Source of the DNA: CAZJYI01 sp964550025
GTDB taxonomy: Bacteria > Verrucomicrobiota > Kiritimatiellia > UBA8416 > CAYOBW01
Direction: 5' to 3'
Length of the DNA: 25,480 nucleotides
NCBI GenBank assembly: GCA_964550025.1
Contig: CAZJYI010000151.1
Coordinates: forward strand, 1-25,480
Under the pieces are notes generated by a model. That model made no database searches. It was not told where the DNA came from and saw only the letters and a program-made list of their open reading frames with translations. This document shows, piece after piece, positions 7,664 through 15,989 of this stretch. Each line of letters opens with the position of its first letter. The first letter of the stretch is position 1. The translations under genes and the position numbers were made by a program.

Positions 7664-7679
7664 GAGAGAGGATGAGACG

Positions 7680-9230
7680 ATGAAGTGTGTGCGTTTCAGA
7701 TACCTGGCTCTGGCGGCCTGCCTCGCCTTGGCTGGCGCGTCAGCGGCCGGCGATGTCCAACTCCCTCCCATCTTCGGCCACAACATGGTGCTCCAGGGCG
7801 GGAAGCCCGTACCCGTGTGGGGGAGGGGGGCACCCGGTGAAACCGTGAGGGTTGCCTACGGGGGGCAGGAACGCACGGCCCGCGCGTCCGAGGACGGGAC
7901 GTGGCGCGTCACGTTGGAGTCCATGCCCGCGAGCGGCAGGTCGCGCCGCCTGACGGCCGGTTCCGCCACGTTCACCAACGTTGTCGTGGGCGAGGTGTGG
8001 CTCTGCGCGGGCCAGTCGAACATGCGGTGGATGCTGAAACAGTCAACGGGTGCGAAGGAGACCATCACGGGTGCTGCACTGCCGGACCTCCGGTTACACG
8101 ATTCGCATGGGCGACTGTATCCGCACCGTCGTAAGTACTCGCTCGAGACACTGCGGGAGACGACGGCGGAGAACTACTATTCGACAGTAGGATGGCAGCC
8201 CTCGTCCCCGGAAGTCGCCGCCACGTTTTCGGCCGTCGCGTTCCATTGCGGCCGCAAACTCCACGCTGAGCTCAGAGTGCCTATCGGTCTGATTCACAAT
8301 GCCATTGGCGGCGTGCCCATGGAAACGTACATTCCGCGGGAGGCCATGGCGCGGGACCTTGAGCTCAGCAAGCTTCTTCCCGCCTGGTACAAGAACCCGC
8401 TCTATCCGCAATGGTGCCGGGAACGCGGTGCCTACAACCTGGCGGAGTGGCTGGCCAACCCGCAGGGGCCGGCACCCCATCACTCGTTTGAGCCCGGCTT
8501 CCTCTTCGAGGCAGGGATGCGGCCGCTGCTTCCGTTTGCGCTGAGGGGCTTTCTCTGGTACCAGGGCGAATCCAACGCCACCGTCGACGGTTCCCGCGGC
8601 CCTGCCGTTGACCCTTGCGTCAACCGGCATAAGTTCGTGACCCTCATACGGAGCTGGCGGCTAGCGTGGCGAGACGAAACACTACCGTTCTACTTTGCTC
8701 AGCTTCCAGGTCTGAATCGGGACTGGGAACTCTTCCGCGAGATGCAGGACGACGTCAACCGCGAGGTGCCGCGCACCGGTATGGCCGTGACCATCGACGT
8801 TGGTCACCCGACCAACGTGCATCCCCCGGGCAAGCAGCCCGTCGGGGAACGCCTGGCCCTGCTGGCCCTGCGTGACACCTACAAGCAGGCCGGTGTCGTT
8901 GCCGAGGGACCGCGCTACAGCGACTATCGCCTCGCCGGTACCCGGGTCGTCGTTGAGTTTGGGCGTGCGGATGGGGGGCTGCACGCCGCCGACGGCAGAC
9001 CTTTGCGCGGGTTCGAGGTGGCGGGCGAAGACCGCGTGTTTGTGCCGGCTTCGGCGCAGGTCGACGGTGACACTGTGGTCGTTCTGTCACCGCGTGTCCC
9101 CGTTCCCGTGGCCGTGCGCTACGCCTGGTCCGACGATCCCGATGCCAACCTGGTCAACGGCGCCGGCCTTCCCGCCGCACCGTTTCGAACGGATGCGTGG
9201 CCGGTCGCCGCGGTGACAGGAACTCCGTGA
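7680..9230 (+). CDS. Sialate O-acetylesterase (SASA family)
   Basis: A 516-residue secreted esterase that removes O-acetyl groups from sialic acids, allowing the sialidase and lyase to act. A signal peptide (MKCVRFRYLALAACLALAGA) is followed by a beta domain with NMVLQGGKPVPVWG. The SGNH block I is CAGQSNM with the nucleophile at Ser113. GGVPMETYI and FLWYQGESNA are the next blocks. The catalytic Asp373 and His381 lie in DVGHPTNVHPPGKQPVGERL. Length and motif order match the family. ATG 7680 is chosen because AGAGAGGA lies about 8 bases upstream; the longer frame to 7593 runs into the inverted repeat and codes for an Arg/Glu-rich non-signal tail. It is the last recognisable gene of the + strand operon. 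Confidence 0.93.
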   Translation: MKCVRFRYLALAACLALAGASAAGDVQLPPIFGHNMVLQGGKPVPVWGRGAPGETVRVAYGGQERTARASEDGTWRVTLESMPASGRSRRLTAGSATFTNVVVGEVWLCAGQSNMRWMLKQSTGAKETITGAALPDLRLHDSHGRLYPHRRKYSLETLRETTAENYYSTVGWQPSSPEVAATFSAVAFHCGRKLHAELRVPIGLIHNAIGGVPMETYIPREAMARDLELSKLLPAWYKNPLYPQWCRERGAYNLAEWLANPQGPAPHHSFEPGFLFEAGMRPLLPFALRGFLWYQGESNATVDGSRGPAVDPCVNRHKFVTLIRSWRLAWRDETLPFYFAQLPGLNRDWELFREMQDDVNREVPRTGMAVTIDVGHPTNVHPPGKQPVGERLALLALRDTYKQAGVVAEGPRYSDYRLAGTRVVVEFGRADGGLHAADGRPLRGFEVAGEDRVFVPASAQVDGDTVVVLSPRVPVPVAVRYAWSDDPDANLVNGAGLPAAPFRTDAWPVAAVTGTP

Positions 9231-9537
9231 CCCTGTCAGCACTGCGTCAATATCGCGAGCTACGTCTATCTGGACGAGAGCAGTAGAGCCACAGAAGTCA
9301 CAGGAATCACAGAACGAGAAGAAGTTGAAGAGGACCTGCCGTTCATCCAAATGATGTGAACATCAGTCTCTCCGAGTATCTCCTTTTGTGGGTTTTGTGC
9401 CTTGTGTGGCCATTCAACTGCCAAGGTGGTGATCAGTGCATCAGATGTCGACGTTCTGCGATGGCGTGCCAGGCCTGGCGCGGTTGCACGACCCCGGAGC
9501 GGGTCTCCTCAGCGGTCAGGCCGGCGCCCCCGTGCAA
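9231..9537. other. Gap between convergent genes
   Basis: About 300 bases between the acetylesterase stop and the stop of the - strand propeller gene. Short open frames exist, but none has a ribosome site or a recognisable motif. The only structure seen is the inverted repeat at 9286-9411. No clear GC hairpin with a T-run was found. Confidence 0.6.
9286..9411. repeat. Imperfect inverted repeat built of CACARAA-like units
   Basis: Bases 9287-9317 read GCCACAGAAGTCACAGG and onward with CACA recurring every 8-9 bases. The reverse complement of 9380-9411 reads GCCACACAAGGCACAAAA and follows the same pattern. The arms are about 30 bases, clearly imperfect, and about 60 bases apart. It may be a decayed dispersed repeat or a bidirectional terminator region. 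Confidence 0.55.
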
Positions 9538-10878
9538 CTACGGAGTCCCGCTACCCGACTCGACTCTGTAGAGATGCGTCTTGGTCCTGAGAAAGAGGGT
9601 TCTGCCGGATACGGCCGGTGAAGCCATGAAGCCGGAATCCAGCCGGTTTTCGGCTAGAACTTCGTGCGCGCGCCCCGCTTTGAGGACGGTCGTCTTGCCC
9701 TGCACGCTGGAACAATAGAGCCGGCCGTCGGCGTAGATCGGCGACGCCATGAAGTTGCCGCCGAGGCGCGCTCTCCAGACCTCTTCACCCGTCGCGGCGT
9801 CGAGGCACGAGAACGTGCTGTTGTCGGCCAGCAGGTAGAGCAGACCGTCCACCAGTGTCGGCGACGGCGTGTTCGGCACGTGCTTGCCCCCGGTCTTCCA
9901 TGCCACGTGTGTCCTGGCGACGTCCCCGCGACCGTCAACCTCCACTGCCCACAGTTCGGGCTTGCCCCGTCCGGCGACGAGGAACGCCAGTCCGTTGCCG
10001 AACACCGGGCGCGGCGCGCAGGAATAGCCGGGCAGGCGAACGTTCCAGAGCTCCCGCCCCGTGCCCGGGGCATAGGCGAAGGCCGCCTTCGAGCCGATAC
10101 TCAATACCTGGGGTTTGCCGCCGATCTCGACAACCAGCGGCGTGCTGAAGGCCTTGCGGAAATCCCCCTCGCGTTTCGGCATGCCGTTGGCGTCAAGATC
10201 GTCCCACTTCGTCGTGCGGTCGGTCTTCCACACCGTCCGGCCCGACGTCTTGTCGAGCGCGGCCACGTACTGCACGTCGACGCCGTCAAACGTCAGGATG
10301 AGGAGGTCGTTGTGCAGGATGGCGGATGAACCGGGGCCGCGGTAGTGGCGGCAGGGGAGGTCCGTACGCTCCCAGAGGGTCTTGCCGTCCTCCGTGGACA
10401 GGCAGGCCGTGCCGTAGCTTCCGAAGTGAACGTAGATGCGGCCGGACTCGATGACGGGTGACGGCGAGGCATAGCAGTTGACGTTGTTTCCCAACGGTTC
10501 GGGTTTGTCGGCGTGGAACATCTTCCGGTTGGTACGGACGTCCCCGCTTTCGGCATCCACGCGGATGACATAGAAGTCGTGGCCGTCCTTGGTGGCCGTT
10601 GTCAGCCATACCTGGTTGCCCCAGACGACCGGTGTAGACCAGCCCAAGTGGGGTATCGCGGTCTTCCAGCGGACGTTCTCCGTTTCGCTCCAGCGCAGCG
10701 GCAGACCTGTCGGTTTCGAATTCCCCGGTGCGGCAACGTGACCGTTCCCGAATGGTCCTCGGAACTCCGGCCAGTTGGCTGTGGCAAGGTGCGGCGCGAA
10801 CGCGGGCATCAAGACGGCGGCGGCCAGCGTCAGTGACACAAAAGGACGTGAGGGGGCGCATCTCGTTCGACTGCTCAT
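9538..10878 (-). CDS. Secreted PQQ-binding-like beta-propeller protein
   Basis: 446 residues with an N-terminal signal (PFVSLTLAAAVLMPAFAPHL) and the family opening NWPEFRGPFGNGHV. Repeated propeller blades carry the pattern DxxTGxxxWxxxL, for example LDKTSGRTVWKTD, PGTGRELWNVRL and LDAATGEEVWRARL. This is the PQQ-like (BamB-like) propeller type common in planctomycete-like genomes; most members lack demonstrated enzyme activity. ATG 10878 is chosen because GGAGA lies 7 bases upstream; the open frame continues 21 codons further without a better site. It lies 122 bases downstream of the M28 peptidase on the same strand, so co-transcription is possible. Function unknown. Confidence 0.85.
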   Translation of the reverse strand: MSSRTRCAPSRPFVSLTLAAAVLMPAFAPHLATANWPEFRGPFGNGHVAAPGNSKPTGLPLRWSETENVRWKTAIPHLGWSTPVVWGNQVWLTTATKDGHDFYVIRVDAESGDVRTNRKMFHADKPEPLGNNVNCYASPSPVIESGRIYVHFGSYGTACLSTEDGKTLWERTDLPCRHYRGPGSSAILHNDLLILTFDGVDVQYVAALDKTSGRTVWKTDRTTKWDDLDANGMPKREGDFRKAFSTPLVVEIGGKPQVLSIGSKAAFAYAPGTGRELWNVRLPGYSCAPRPVFGNGLAFLVAGRGKPELWAVEVDGRGDVARTHVAWKTGGKHVPNTPSPTLVDGLLYLLADNSTFSCLDAATGEEVWRARLGGNFMASPIYADGRLYCSSVQGKTTVLKAGRAHEVLAENRLDSGFMASPAVSGRTLFLRTKTHLYRVESGSGTP

Positions 10879-11000
10879 CCAGCGATCTCCTTTCCGGGTT
10901 TGCAGACAGTACGTGATGCCGCTCGGTCGGGTCAAGCGCACCGTCGGAGAATCGCCGGCGCGGACGTCGCCGGCAGCCCTGGAAGCACGCGTGCCATGTC

Positions 11001-12080
11001 CTATCGCTCCACGCCGGAACGATCCGGATTCGCCAGCGCTTCGATCACATGCTTCAGCCCCCAGACGACGTCGGCCATGGGGCCGTAGTCCAGATTCTCA
11101 GGCGTATCGTTCAACTCATGATAGTCGTCATGGCGGAGATACGCTGTGTCGGTCACCGCAAATGCGGGGATCCCCTCTTGCCAAAACGCCCAATCGTCGG
11201 ACCAGGCCACAATGGGAAGCACGGCGGGTATTGCCACGGTTCGCAGTTCCATGGGCGAATGCCGGCGGAACACCCCGGCGCAGGTCCGGACGAGGCTTCT
11301 CGAACGGCAATTGCTCAGGAATGCCACGTAGTCGTGTCGATCCGGGAGCCCCAAGACTCCCGCCGCCCGGATGCGCTTGGTTCGTGGTTTTGCGGAATAG
11401 CACCCCAGCGTTTCCGGGGCGATCATCCCCACCACGCGCCGAGAGTCATGGTTGGTCAATGACCGGGCATACACGCGGCTTCCCATGGTCGGGGTCTTGA
11501 AGAACGGCGGCTCTTCGTTCACGAACGCCACGAAATGAAGCGTGCGCTCGGTGGGCGTCCCGGCAAACATACGGGCCAGGGCCAGGACCGCGGCTACGCC
11601 GCTGGCGTTGTCGTTGGCCCCGGGAGTTCCCGGCATGTCTTTCAGAACCGGTTTGCGCCCTCGCCAGCTCGGGGTGGCTACCTTTGTGTCATAATGCGCG
11701 CCGACGACTACGACTTCATCAGGATACTTCGCGCCGCGCTTCTCTGCCACGACGTTGTTCACGGTCATGGCGCCGCAATGGTAGGGTGGCCCGGCGGGGA
11801 CCGGGACGGGCTGTCGGCGGACGTCACAGCCTGTCCGGACGAAGGCTTGATGGATGAGCTCGGCCGCCTGCTCGAGTTTCTCCGGTCGATAGCAGTTTCG
11901 CTGTCCGATCTGACCGGCGAGCGCCGTGACGTCGCGCTCCATCTCGGCCGCCAGGCTGTCCGGCGTCTTCTGATGCTCCGGACCCAGCGATGATTCATAG
12001 ACGGATGCGCATCCCATCATCAGGCACGCCCCCCCCAGCAGGACGACGACACCGCACCGAAGTCGAAGCTTCTGACGCAT
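11001..12080 (-). CDS. M28-family zinc aminopeptidase, lipoprotein
   Basis: 359 residues. The N-terminus has a lipoprotein signal, with a hydrophobic run ending LMMGC (lipid-accepting Cys24), so the enzyme is membrane-anchored outside the cytoplasm. Two-zinc M28 ligands are visible: His129 and Asp131 in GAHYDT, Asp157 in GANDNASG, the Glu189-Glu190 pair in VNEEPPF, and a late His in the RHDDYHELNDTPENLDY block. M28 enzymes release N-terminal amino acids from peptides. The domain looks complete. GGGGAA sits about 5 bases before the ATG. It is the upstream neighbour of the propeller gene; no functional link to the sialic acid operon is visible. Confidence 0.9.
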   Translation of the reverse strand: MRQKLRLRCGVVVLLGGACLMMGCASVYESSLGPEHQKTPDSLAAEMERDVTALAGQIGQRNCYRPEKLEQAAELIHQAFVRTGCDVRRQPVPVPAGPPYHCGAMTVNNVVAEKRGAKYPDEVVVVGAHYDTKVATPSWRGRKPVLKDMPGTPGANDNASGVAAVLALARMFAGTPTERTLHFVAFVNEEPPFFKTPTMGSRVYARSLTNHDSRRVVGMIAPETLGCYSAKPRTKRIRAAGVLGLPDRHDYVAFLSNCRSRSLVRTCAGVFRRHSPMELRTVAIPAVLPIVAWSDDWAFWQEGIPAFAVTDTAYLRHDDYHELNDTPENLDYGPMADVVWGLKHVIEALANPDRSGVER

Positions 12081-12244
12081 GCACTTCCCCCTCTTTTCGC
12101 CGCTTCCGGATGATTCATACGGATCGCAGTGTTGCTACTCGACACCGACGCGCTTTCCCATTCCAACTGTTGCTCACCGTTCCAGGGGAGCTTGCCGCGC
12201 CGCGCCTGGAAGGACGGACTTTGGCGGCGTGATGTTCGAGGCGG

Positions 12245-12985
12245 TCATGGAGTCGGTCGCCCGTACGGGTCGGTCTGCCTCTCCAGGTTGTGAGTGAACC
12301 GGATTGCCTGGTACGCAGAAGTGCTGCCTCCGTCTTTCGTGTATTTCATTACGTATGTGAAGAGATGCCAGCGGTAGAAGGGGAAGTGGTAGGCCTCTGA
12401 ATCAGAGAGCCCAGGGTGGTCTGTGACCGTTATTCTCCCGGTGGTGGGACAGACCTTGACCTTCTTGTGGGCCTTGGAGAGATCGTCCTGTTCCTTGGCC
12501 CTGGCTTCCGATTTCGCCTTGATGAGAAACTGCGTGAATGTACTGGGCGCCGGAGAAAGGGGGGTGTGCTTGGACCACTTCATGTAGCGGCCGCTGGTGG
12601 TCTTCCACTCGTGCACGGAACCTGTCTTCCGCAAGATGTTCTCATACGTATGCCTTTGCTGCACGGCCTTGACGAGTCGACCGATCGCGAGGATCTTGTT
12701 GAGTGTCCTGTTCGGTTTGGGCGTCAGTTCAAACTTCACCTCGTCGGACAAGAACTTGGCAGACCCACCGGTACGTCCGCTTACCTGGTGCTTGGCTGTG
12801 ATCTTCATCACAAACGGGAAGCCTGAGACGGACGGGGTCGCGGCGGCGGTTGCTATGGTGTCCGACGGTTGCAGGGCGCTGGTGACTTCGTGCAGCTCGA
12901 CTATAGTGCTCGTTGCCGTTGTATACTTGGCAAGGTCACTAAGCGGAAAGAGCTTGAACTCAGTACTGATGGTGGCGCTGGACAT
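12245..12985 (-). CDS. Unrecognised 246-residue protein
   Basis: Not recognised. AGGAGGA lies 5 bases before ATG 12985, a strong site that rejects the longer frame to 13078. No signal peptide or membrane segment is visible. The N-terminal part (about 1-75) is Ser/Thr-rich and strand-like. The middle is basic (TPKPNRTLNKILAIGRLVKA) with a charged, helix-like stretch about SEARAKEQDDLSKAHKKVKV. The C-terminal part is aromatic (YHFPFYRWHLFTYVMKYTKD). High Lys/Thr content contrasts with the Arg/Ala-rich neighbours, which hints at a separate origin. The strong ribosome site and long clean frame support a real gene. Confidence 0.7.
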   Translation of the reverse strand: MSSATISTEFKLFPLSDLAKYTTATSTIVELHEVTSALQPSDTIATAAATPSVSGFPFVMKITAKHQVSGRTGGSAKFLSDEVKFELTPKPNRTLNKILAIGRLVKAVQQRHTYENILRKTGSVHEWKTTSGRYMKWSKHTPLSPAPSTFTQFLIKAKSEARAKEQDDLSKAHKKVKVCPTTGRITVTDHPGLSDSEAYHFPFYRWHLFTYVMKYTKDGGSTSAYQAIRFTHNLERQTDPYGRPTP

Positions 12986-13298
12986 ATGATTCCTCCTGCT
13001 TCTCGAAGATGTCTGACCGAACTCCTGCACAGATGACAAGCCGACTGTCCGTCCGCCGGCGAGAAACCGCCTTGCCATGACGCAAAGGGGGTGCTAGCTC
13101 GTTGCGACCGGCTTCAAAATGGCGTTACCTTCGTGAGCATGTCACGGCGGACGTGGAAAGGCAAGGGTGAAGGCACACTGCAGTGGCGCACTGCTCTTCA
13201 CAGCCAAGTGATTCCGCTTGCAGCTTCGCGCTCAAAGATCAGATCCGCCTCGTGTGTTTCTTGGGCCGGCCTACGTCTTCTTCTCCCGACAACCTTGG
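12986..13298. other. Gap without a recognisable gene
   Basis: About 310 bases between the acetyltransferase stop and the start of the unrecognised protein. It must hold the leader of the latter (both on the - strand). No convincing promoter, terminator hairpin, repeat or coding motif was found on either strand. Confidence 0.5.
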
Positions 13299-13790
13299 TC
13301 ACGGTGTGGCCTCAGTCCTGTACACGACCATTCCCCTGTCCTTGTAGTTGTTCAGTGCGGCGGCATGATCAAGATTGCACGTATGAACCCACACGCGGTT
13401 CGCGTTCATCTCCCACGCCTCTTCGAGTGCCCGCGTAAGAAGCGCCCCGCCGAAGCCCCGGCCGATGAAAGACGGCGCCAGACCAAAGTAGGCGATTTCC
13501 ACCTCCCGTTCCCGTGCGGCAAGCTCGAAGTAGCCCGCCACCGATCCGTCATAGTAGGCGACAAACGTTCGAACACGCTCATCTTCAACATATGAGCGCC
13601 ATTGCTCATCGCTCCAGGGGAGCTTGTCCAGCCACGCCCAATCCGATCCCACAAGCTCATACAGGAAGCGATTGACGCGCCACTGTTTCACGGTGGCCTC
13701 GAGTATGCGGAAGCGCGGATCGTCGCAAGTCTTGGGGTGCAGTTGAGCGACGCTCGTCATCTCAAGATAGGTGGTGGTGATCGTATTCAT
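13299..13790 (-). CDS. GNAT-family N-acetyltransferase
   Basis: 163 residues, normal for a single GNAT domain. The acetyl-CoA pyrophosphate-binding block is visible as FIGRGFGGALLTRALEEAW, preceded by the strand VEIAYFGLAP and followed by RVWVHTCNLDHAAALNNYKD, the usual order of motifs A and B. It should transfer an acetyl group from acetyl-CoA to an amine, substrate unknown. ATG 13790 was chosen because recognisable family sequence begins soon after; ATG 13760 is also possible. The same frame stays open to 14354 without family sequence and overlaps the sulfatase gene, so that extension is rejected. Confidence 0.85.
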   Translation of the reverse strand: MNTITTTYLEMTSVAQLHPKTCDDPRFRILEATVKQWRVNRFLYELVGSDWAWLDKLPWSDEQWRSYVEDERVRTFVAYYDGSVAGYFELAAREREVEIAYFGLAPSFIGRGFGGALLTRALEEAWEMNANRVWVHTCNLDHAAALNNYKDRGMVVYRTEATP

Positions 13791-13959
13791 CGAGTACCTG
13801 CCAGGCGCTTCTGATCGTTCCCCGGTTGATGTGACTGACCCCTTGTCATTTGCCCGGCAGCGTATTGACGAACGCGCGTGCACCATCGCTCCTGAATCGG
13901 CCCTGCCCAAACTCTGCTTTCGGGCCCCGTGACTCGCAATCCCTCTTGTACTGATCATC

Positions 13960-15492
13960 TCATTTCTTCGCTCTCTTCCGCTTCGGTTTCTTCGGCTTTC
14001 TCGGTTTGGCGAGCTCGGCCTTCTTGAAGGCAACGATTTCAGGGCGGGTGTATTGCGCGGTGAATTCGTCGCACCGGGCACGCAGCTTCTCCAGCACCTC
14101 CTTGTAATCGGGATCATCGGCGAAGCTCTTGAGCTGGTCGGGATCGGCCTGCCGGTCGTGAAGGAACTCATAGACAGGCTGCTGCTCGAAGTAACGGGCA
14201 TAGGTATAACGTCCGTCGCGTACGCCGCGCCACTTGGGAATGGTGGCATGGCTTGAGTGGTGCTCGTGAAAATGGTCCGTCCGCCAGTCTGCCGGCGTCT
14301 TGCCGCTGAACACCGGAAGGACGCTGCGTCCCTGGTATTTTCGCGGCACGTCAACCCCGGCGAGTTCCAGCATAGTGGCGGGCAGGTCGATGTTCAGCAC
14401 CGGCGCAGCCTCCACCCGGTTGCGCTTCTTCTCCGGCAGCCGCGGATCGTAGATGATGAGCGGCACGCGCAGCGATTCCTCGAAGTGCGACCATTTGCCG
14501 GCGAAGCCGCGGTCGCCCATGTAGAACCCGTTGTCCGCCGTGTAGATCACCACCGTATTGTCGGCCAGCCCCTTGGCCTCCAGGGCCCGCAGCACCCTGC
14601 CCACCACGCGGTCCATGCCCGTGAGCATCCGCAGGTAGGCGCGCATGTTGATGGTGTACTTCTCCTGTGTGTCCCAGCGCCAGTACCAGCGGGCGCGGTT
14701 CATCGACTTCTGCATGAACGTCGGCAGGGCTTCGAAGTACTTCGGATCGCCGAGACGCGGCGGCGCAGGAACGACATCCTCGTACATACCGTCAACCGCC
14801 TTCGGCCACGGGAAATGACCGATTCCCGGGCGCTTGTCGCCATCCTCGGCATGGGACGTATTGAAACTCATGTAGAGGCAGAACGGCTGGTCGGCCGATT
14901 GTCCTTTGAGAAACTCCACCGACCGGTCCCCAATCAACTCCGCCTCATGCCGCAGGCTGCCGTCGGGCTGTTTCTTGAAGTAGGGATTGCGGCCGATCTT
15001 TGCGTGCTGATCGAACATTCGATCCATCGCCCCGGTGTTGCCTTCCTGGAACCTGACATGCTGCTTGCCGAAAAAGCCGGTGCGATAGCCCGCCTGCCTC
15101 AGCAAGACCGGGAAGCTCGTGTCTACATCCTGGGTAATGACCGGCGTGGCCGGCGGCCCGCCACCGGTGTAGCCGTGGCCCGTTTCCGTCAGGCCGGTGA
15201 AGATCGACGCGCGGCTCGCCATGCAGATCGAGGTCGTCACGAACATCTTCTCAAAACGCACGCCCTGCTTCGCCAGTTTGTCTATGTTCGGCGTCTTCAG
15301 GATTGGATGCCCCGCGCAACCCAGCGAATCATGGCGCTGGTCGTCGACCAGGATGAACAGAATATTTACCCGCCCCTCGCCGGCGGATAAGCGTGCCGGG
15401 TTCGGTTTGGATGGCGCCGCGTTCGCAGCGAAAACGAGTCCTGCGATAGCTATCAGGTGTAGGATTACTTTGCGTCGTGCAAGTGTACTCAT
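13960..15492 (-). CDS. Secreted sulfatase (S1 family, CxAxR type)
   Basis: 510 residues. Signal peptide STLARRKVILHLIAIAGLVF ends near ANAA. NILFILVDDQRHDSLGC holds the metal aspartates (Asp50, Asp51). The formylglycine motif is CMASR at Cys90, with Ala in place of the common Pro, which is an accepted variant. GFFGKQHVR, YTADNGFYMGDRG and KWSHFEESLRVPLIIYDPRL complete the active site. The C-terminus is a lysine/proline-rich tail (KPRKPKKPKRKRAKK), often seen in planctomycete-type sulfatases. ATG 15492 is preferred over ATG 15510 because GAGG lies about 8 bases upstream. The substrate is not predictable. A fragment of a different sulfatase lies directly upstream on the same strand. Confidence 0.92.
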   Translation of the reverse strand: MSTLARRKVILHLIAIAGLVFAANAAPSKPNPARLSAGEGRVNILFILVDDQRHDSLGCAGHPILKTPNIDKLAKQGVRFEKMFVTTSICMASRASIFTGLTETGHGYTGGGPPATPVITQDVDTSFPVLLRQAGYRTGFFGKQHVRFQEGNTGAMDRMFDQHAKIGRNPYFKKQPDGSLRHEAELIGDRSVEFLKGQSADQPFCLYMSFNTSHAEDGDKRPGIGHFPWPKAVDGMYEDVVPAPPRLGDPKYFEALPTFMQKSMNRARWYWRWDTQEKYTINMRAYLRMLTGMDRVVGRVLRALEAKGLADNTVVIYTADNGFYMGDRGFAGKWSHFEESLRVPLIIYDPRLPEKKRNRVEAAPVLNIDLPATMLELAGVDVPRKYQGRSVLPVFSGKTPADWRTDHFHEHHSSHATIPKWRGVRDGRYTYARYFEQQPVYEFLHDRQADPDQLKSFADDPDYKEVLEKLRARCDEFTAQYTRPEIVAFKKAELAKPRKPKKPKRKRAKK

Positions 15493-15529
15493 TCTGCCAT
15501 CCTCGCTCATTCCTCTTCGCCTGCATCTT

Positions 15530-15740
15530 CGGTCGGATATGGACGCTGTTTCGGTCTGCACCCCTGCGCCCCCAGCATATCGCCATGGTCGGAGATAAAC
15601 ACAACGACCGTGCCTTCGGCAACTCCGGCGTTTTCCAGCGCATCGGAAATCTGTTTCATGCAGCTGTCCAGGCTGGTCGTCATTGCACAGTACTGGAGCA
15701 GGTTTCTGGGGCAGCCAGACGCCCCAAAGCTCCAGGGGCG
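15530..15740 (-). pseudogene. Fragment of a second, decayed sulfatase
   Basis: Read on the - strand, this stretch encodes NLLQYCAMTTSLDSCMKQIS, then DALENAGVAEGTVVVFISDH, then GDMLGAQG and CRPKQRPY. That is the well-known sulfatase segment with the second metal site (SDHGD) and the following basic motif. The frame is stopped upstream by TGA codons, with a probable frameshift near 15725, and ends at TGA 15507. No N-terminal formylglycine region or C-terminus is found nearby. It differs from the intact neighbour, whose matching segment reads VVIYTADNGFYMGDRG, so it is not a local duplication of that gene. Confidence 0.75.
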
Positions 15741-15977
15741 CGTGGGACCGCGTATTCACGAGTGTACTCACGCGAACGGAGTTCCTCCGTACGCTTGACA
15801 GGCCGCGGCTCGAGCACAGGGTCGACGATGGCGAGCGCGTGGCCCGTTCACAACACTTCTCGTGTGAAAACCCCCGGGCATTTCTCTCTGGTAACCGGTC
15901 GGGCCATCCCCTTAGACTGCATGCCTTTCAATCGAACTCGGGAATCGGTTCCCGGTTCTCTCATGCCCTTCGTTAGC

Positions 15978-15982
15978 GGAGG
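15978..15982 (+). promoter_or_regulatory. Ribosome binding site favouring a TTG start
   Basis: GGAGG lies exactly 7 bases before TTG 15990. No comparable site precedes the in-frame ATG at 15963. The TTG start places the basic n-region RSIRKR directly ahead of a hydrophobic core, as in a normal signal peptide. Confidence 0.6.
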
Positions 15983-15989
15983 TGCCGTT

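Noticed and set aside
7593..7679. Upstream start for the acetylesterase
   Set aside because: It would translate the inverted repeat into a charged tail ahead of a normal signal peptide; ATG 7680 has a proper ribosome site.
9595..9660. GCCGG-rich palindromic-looking sequence resembling the 6497-6574 repeats
   Set aside because: It lies inside the propeller gene and encodes normal family sequence (RLDSGFMASPAVSGR); no GTAG head or hairpin unit is present.
13791..14354. N-terminal extension of the acetyltransferase frame
   Set aside because: It overlaps the sulfatase gene in another frame and shows no domain sequence before the GNAT part.
15477..15989. Extending the giant protein to the first in-frame ATG at 15477
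   Set aside because: That stretch lies opposite the sulfatase remnant and the start of the intact sulfatase, and would bury the signal peptide 170 residues inside the protein.
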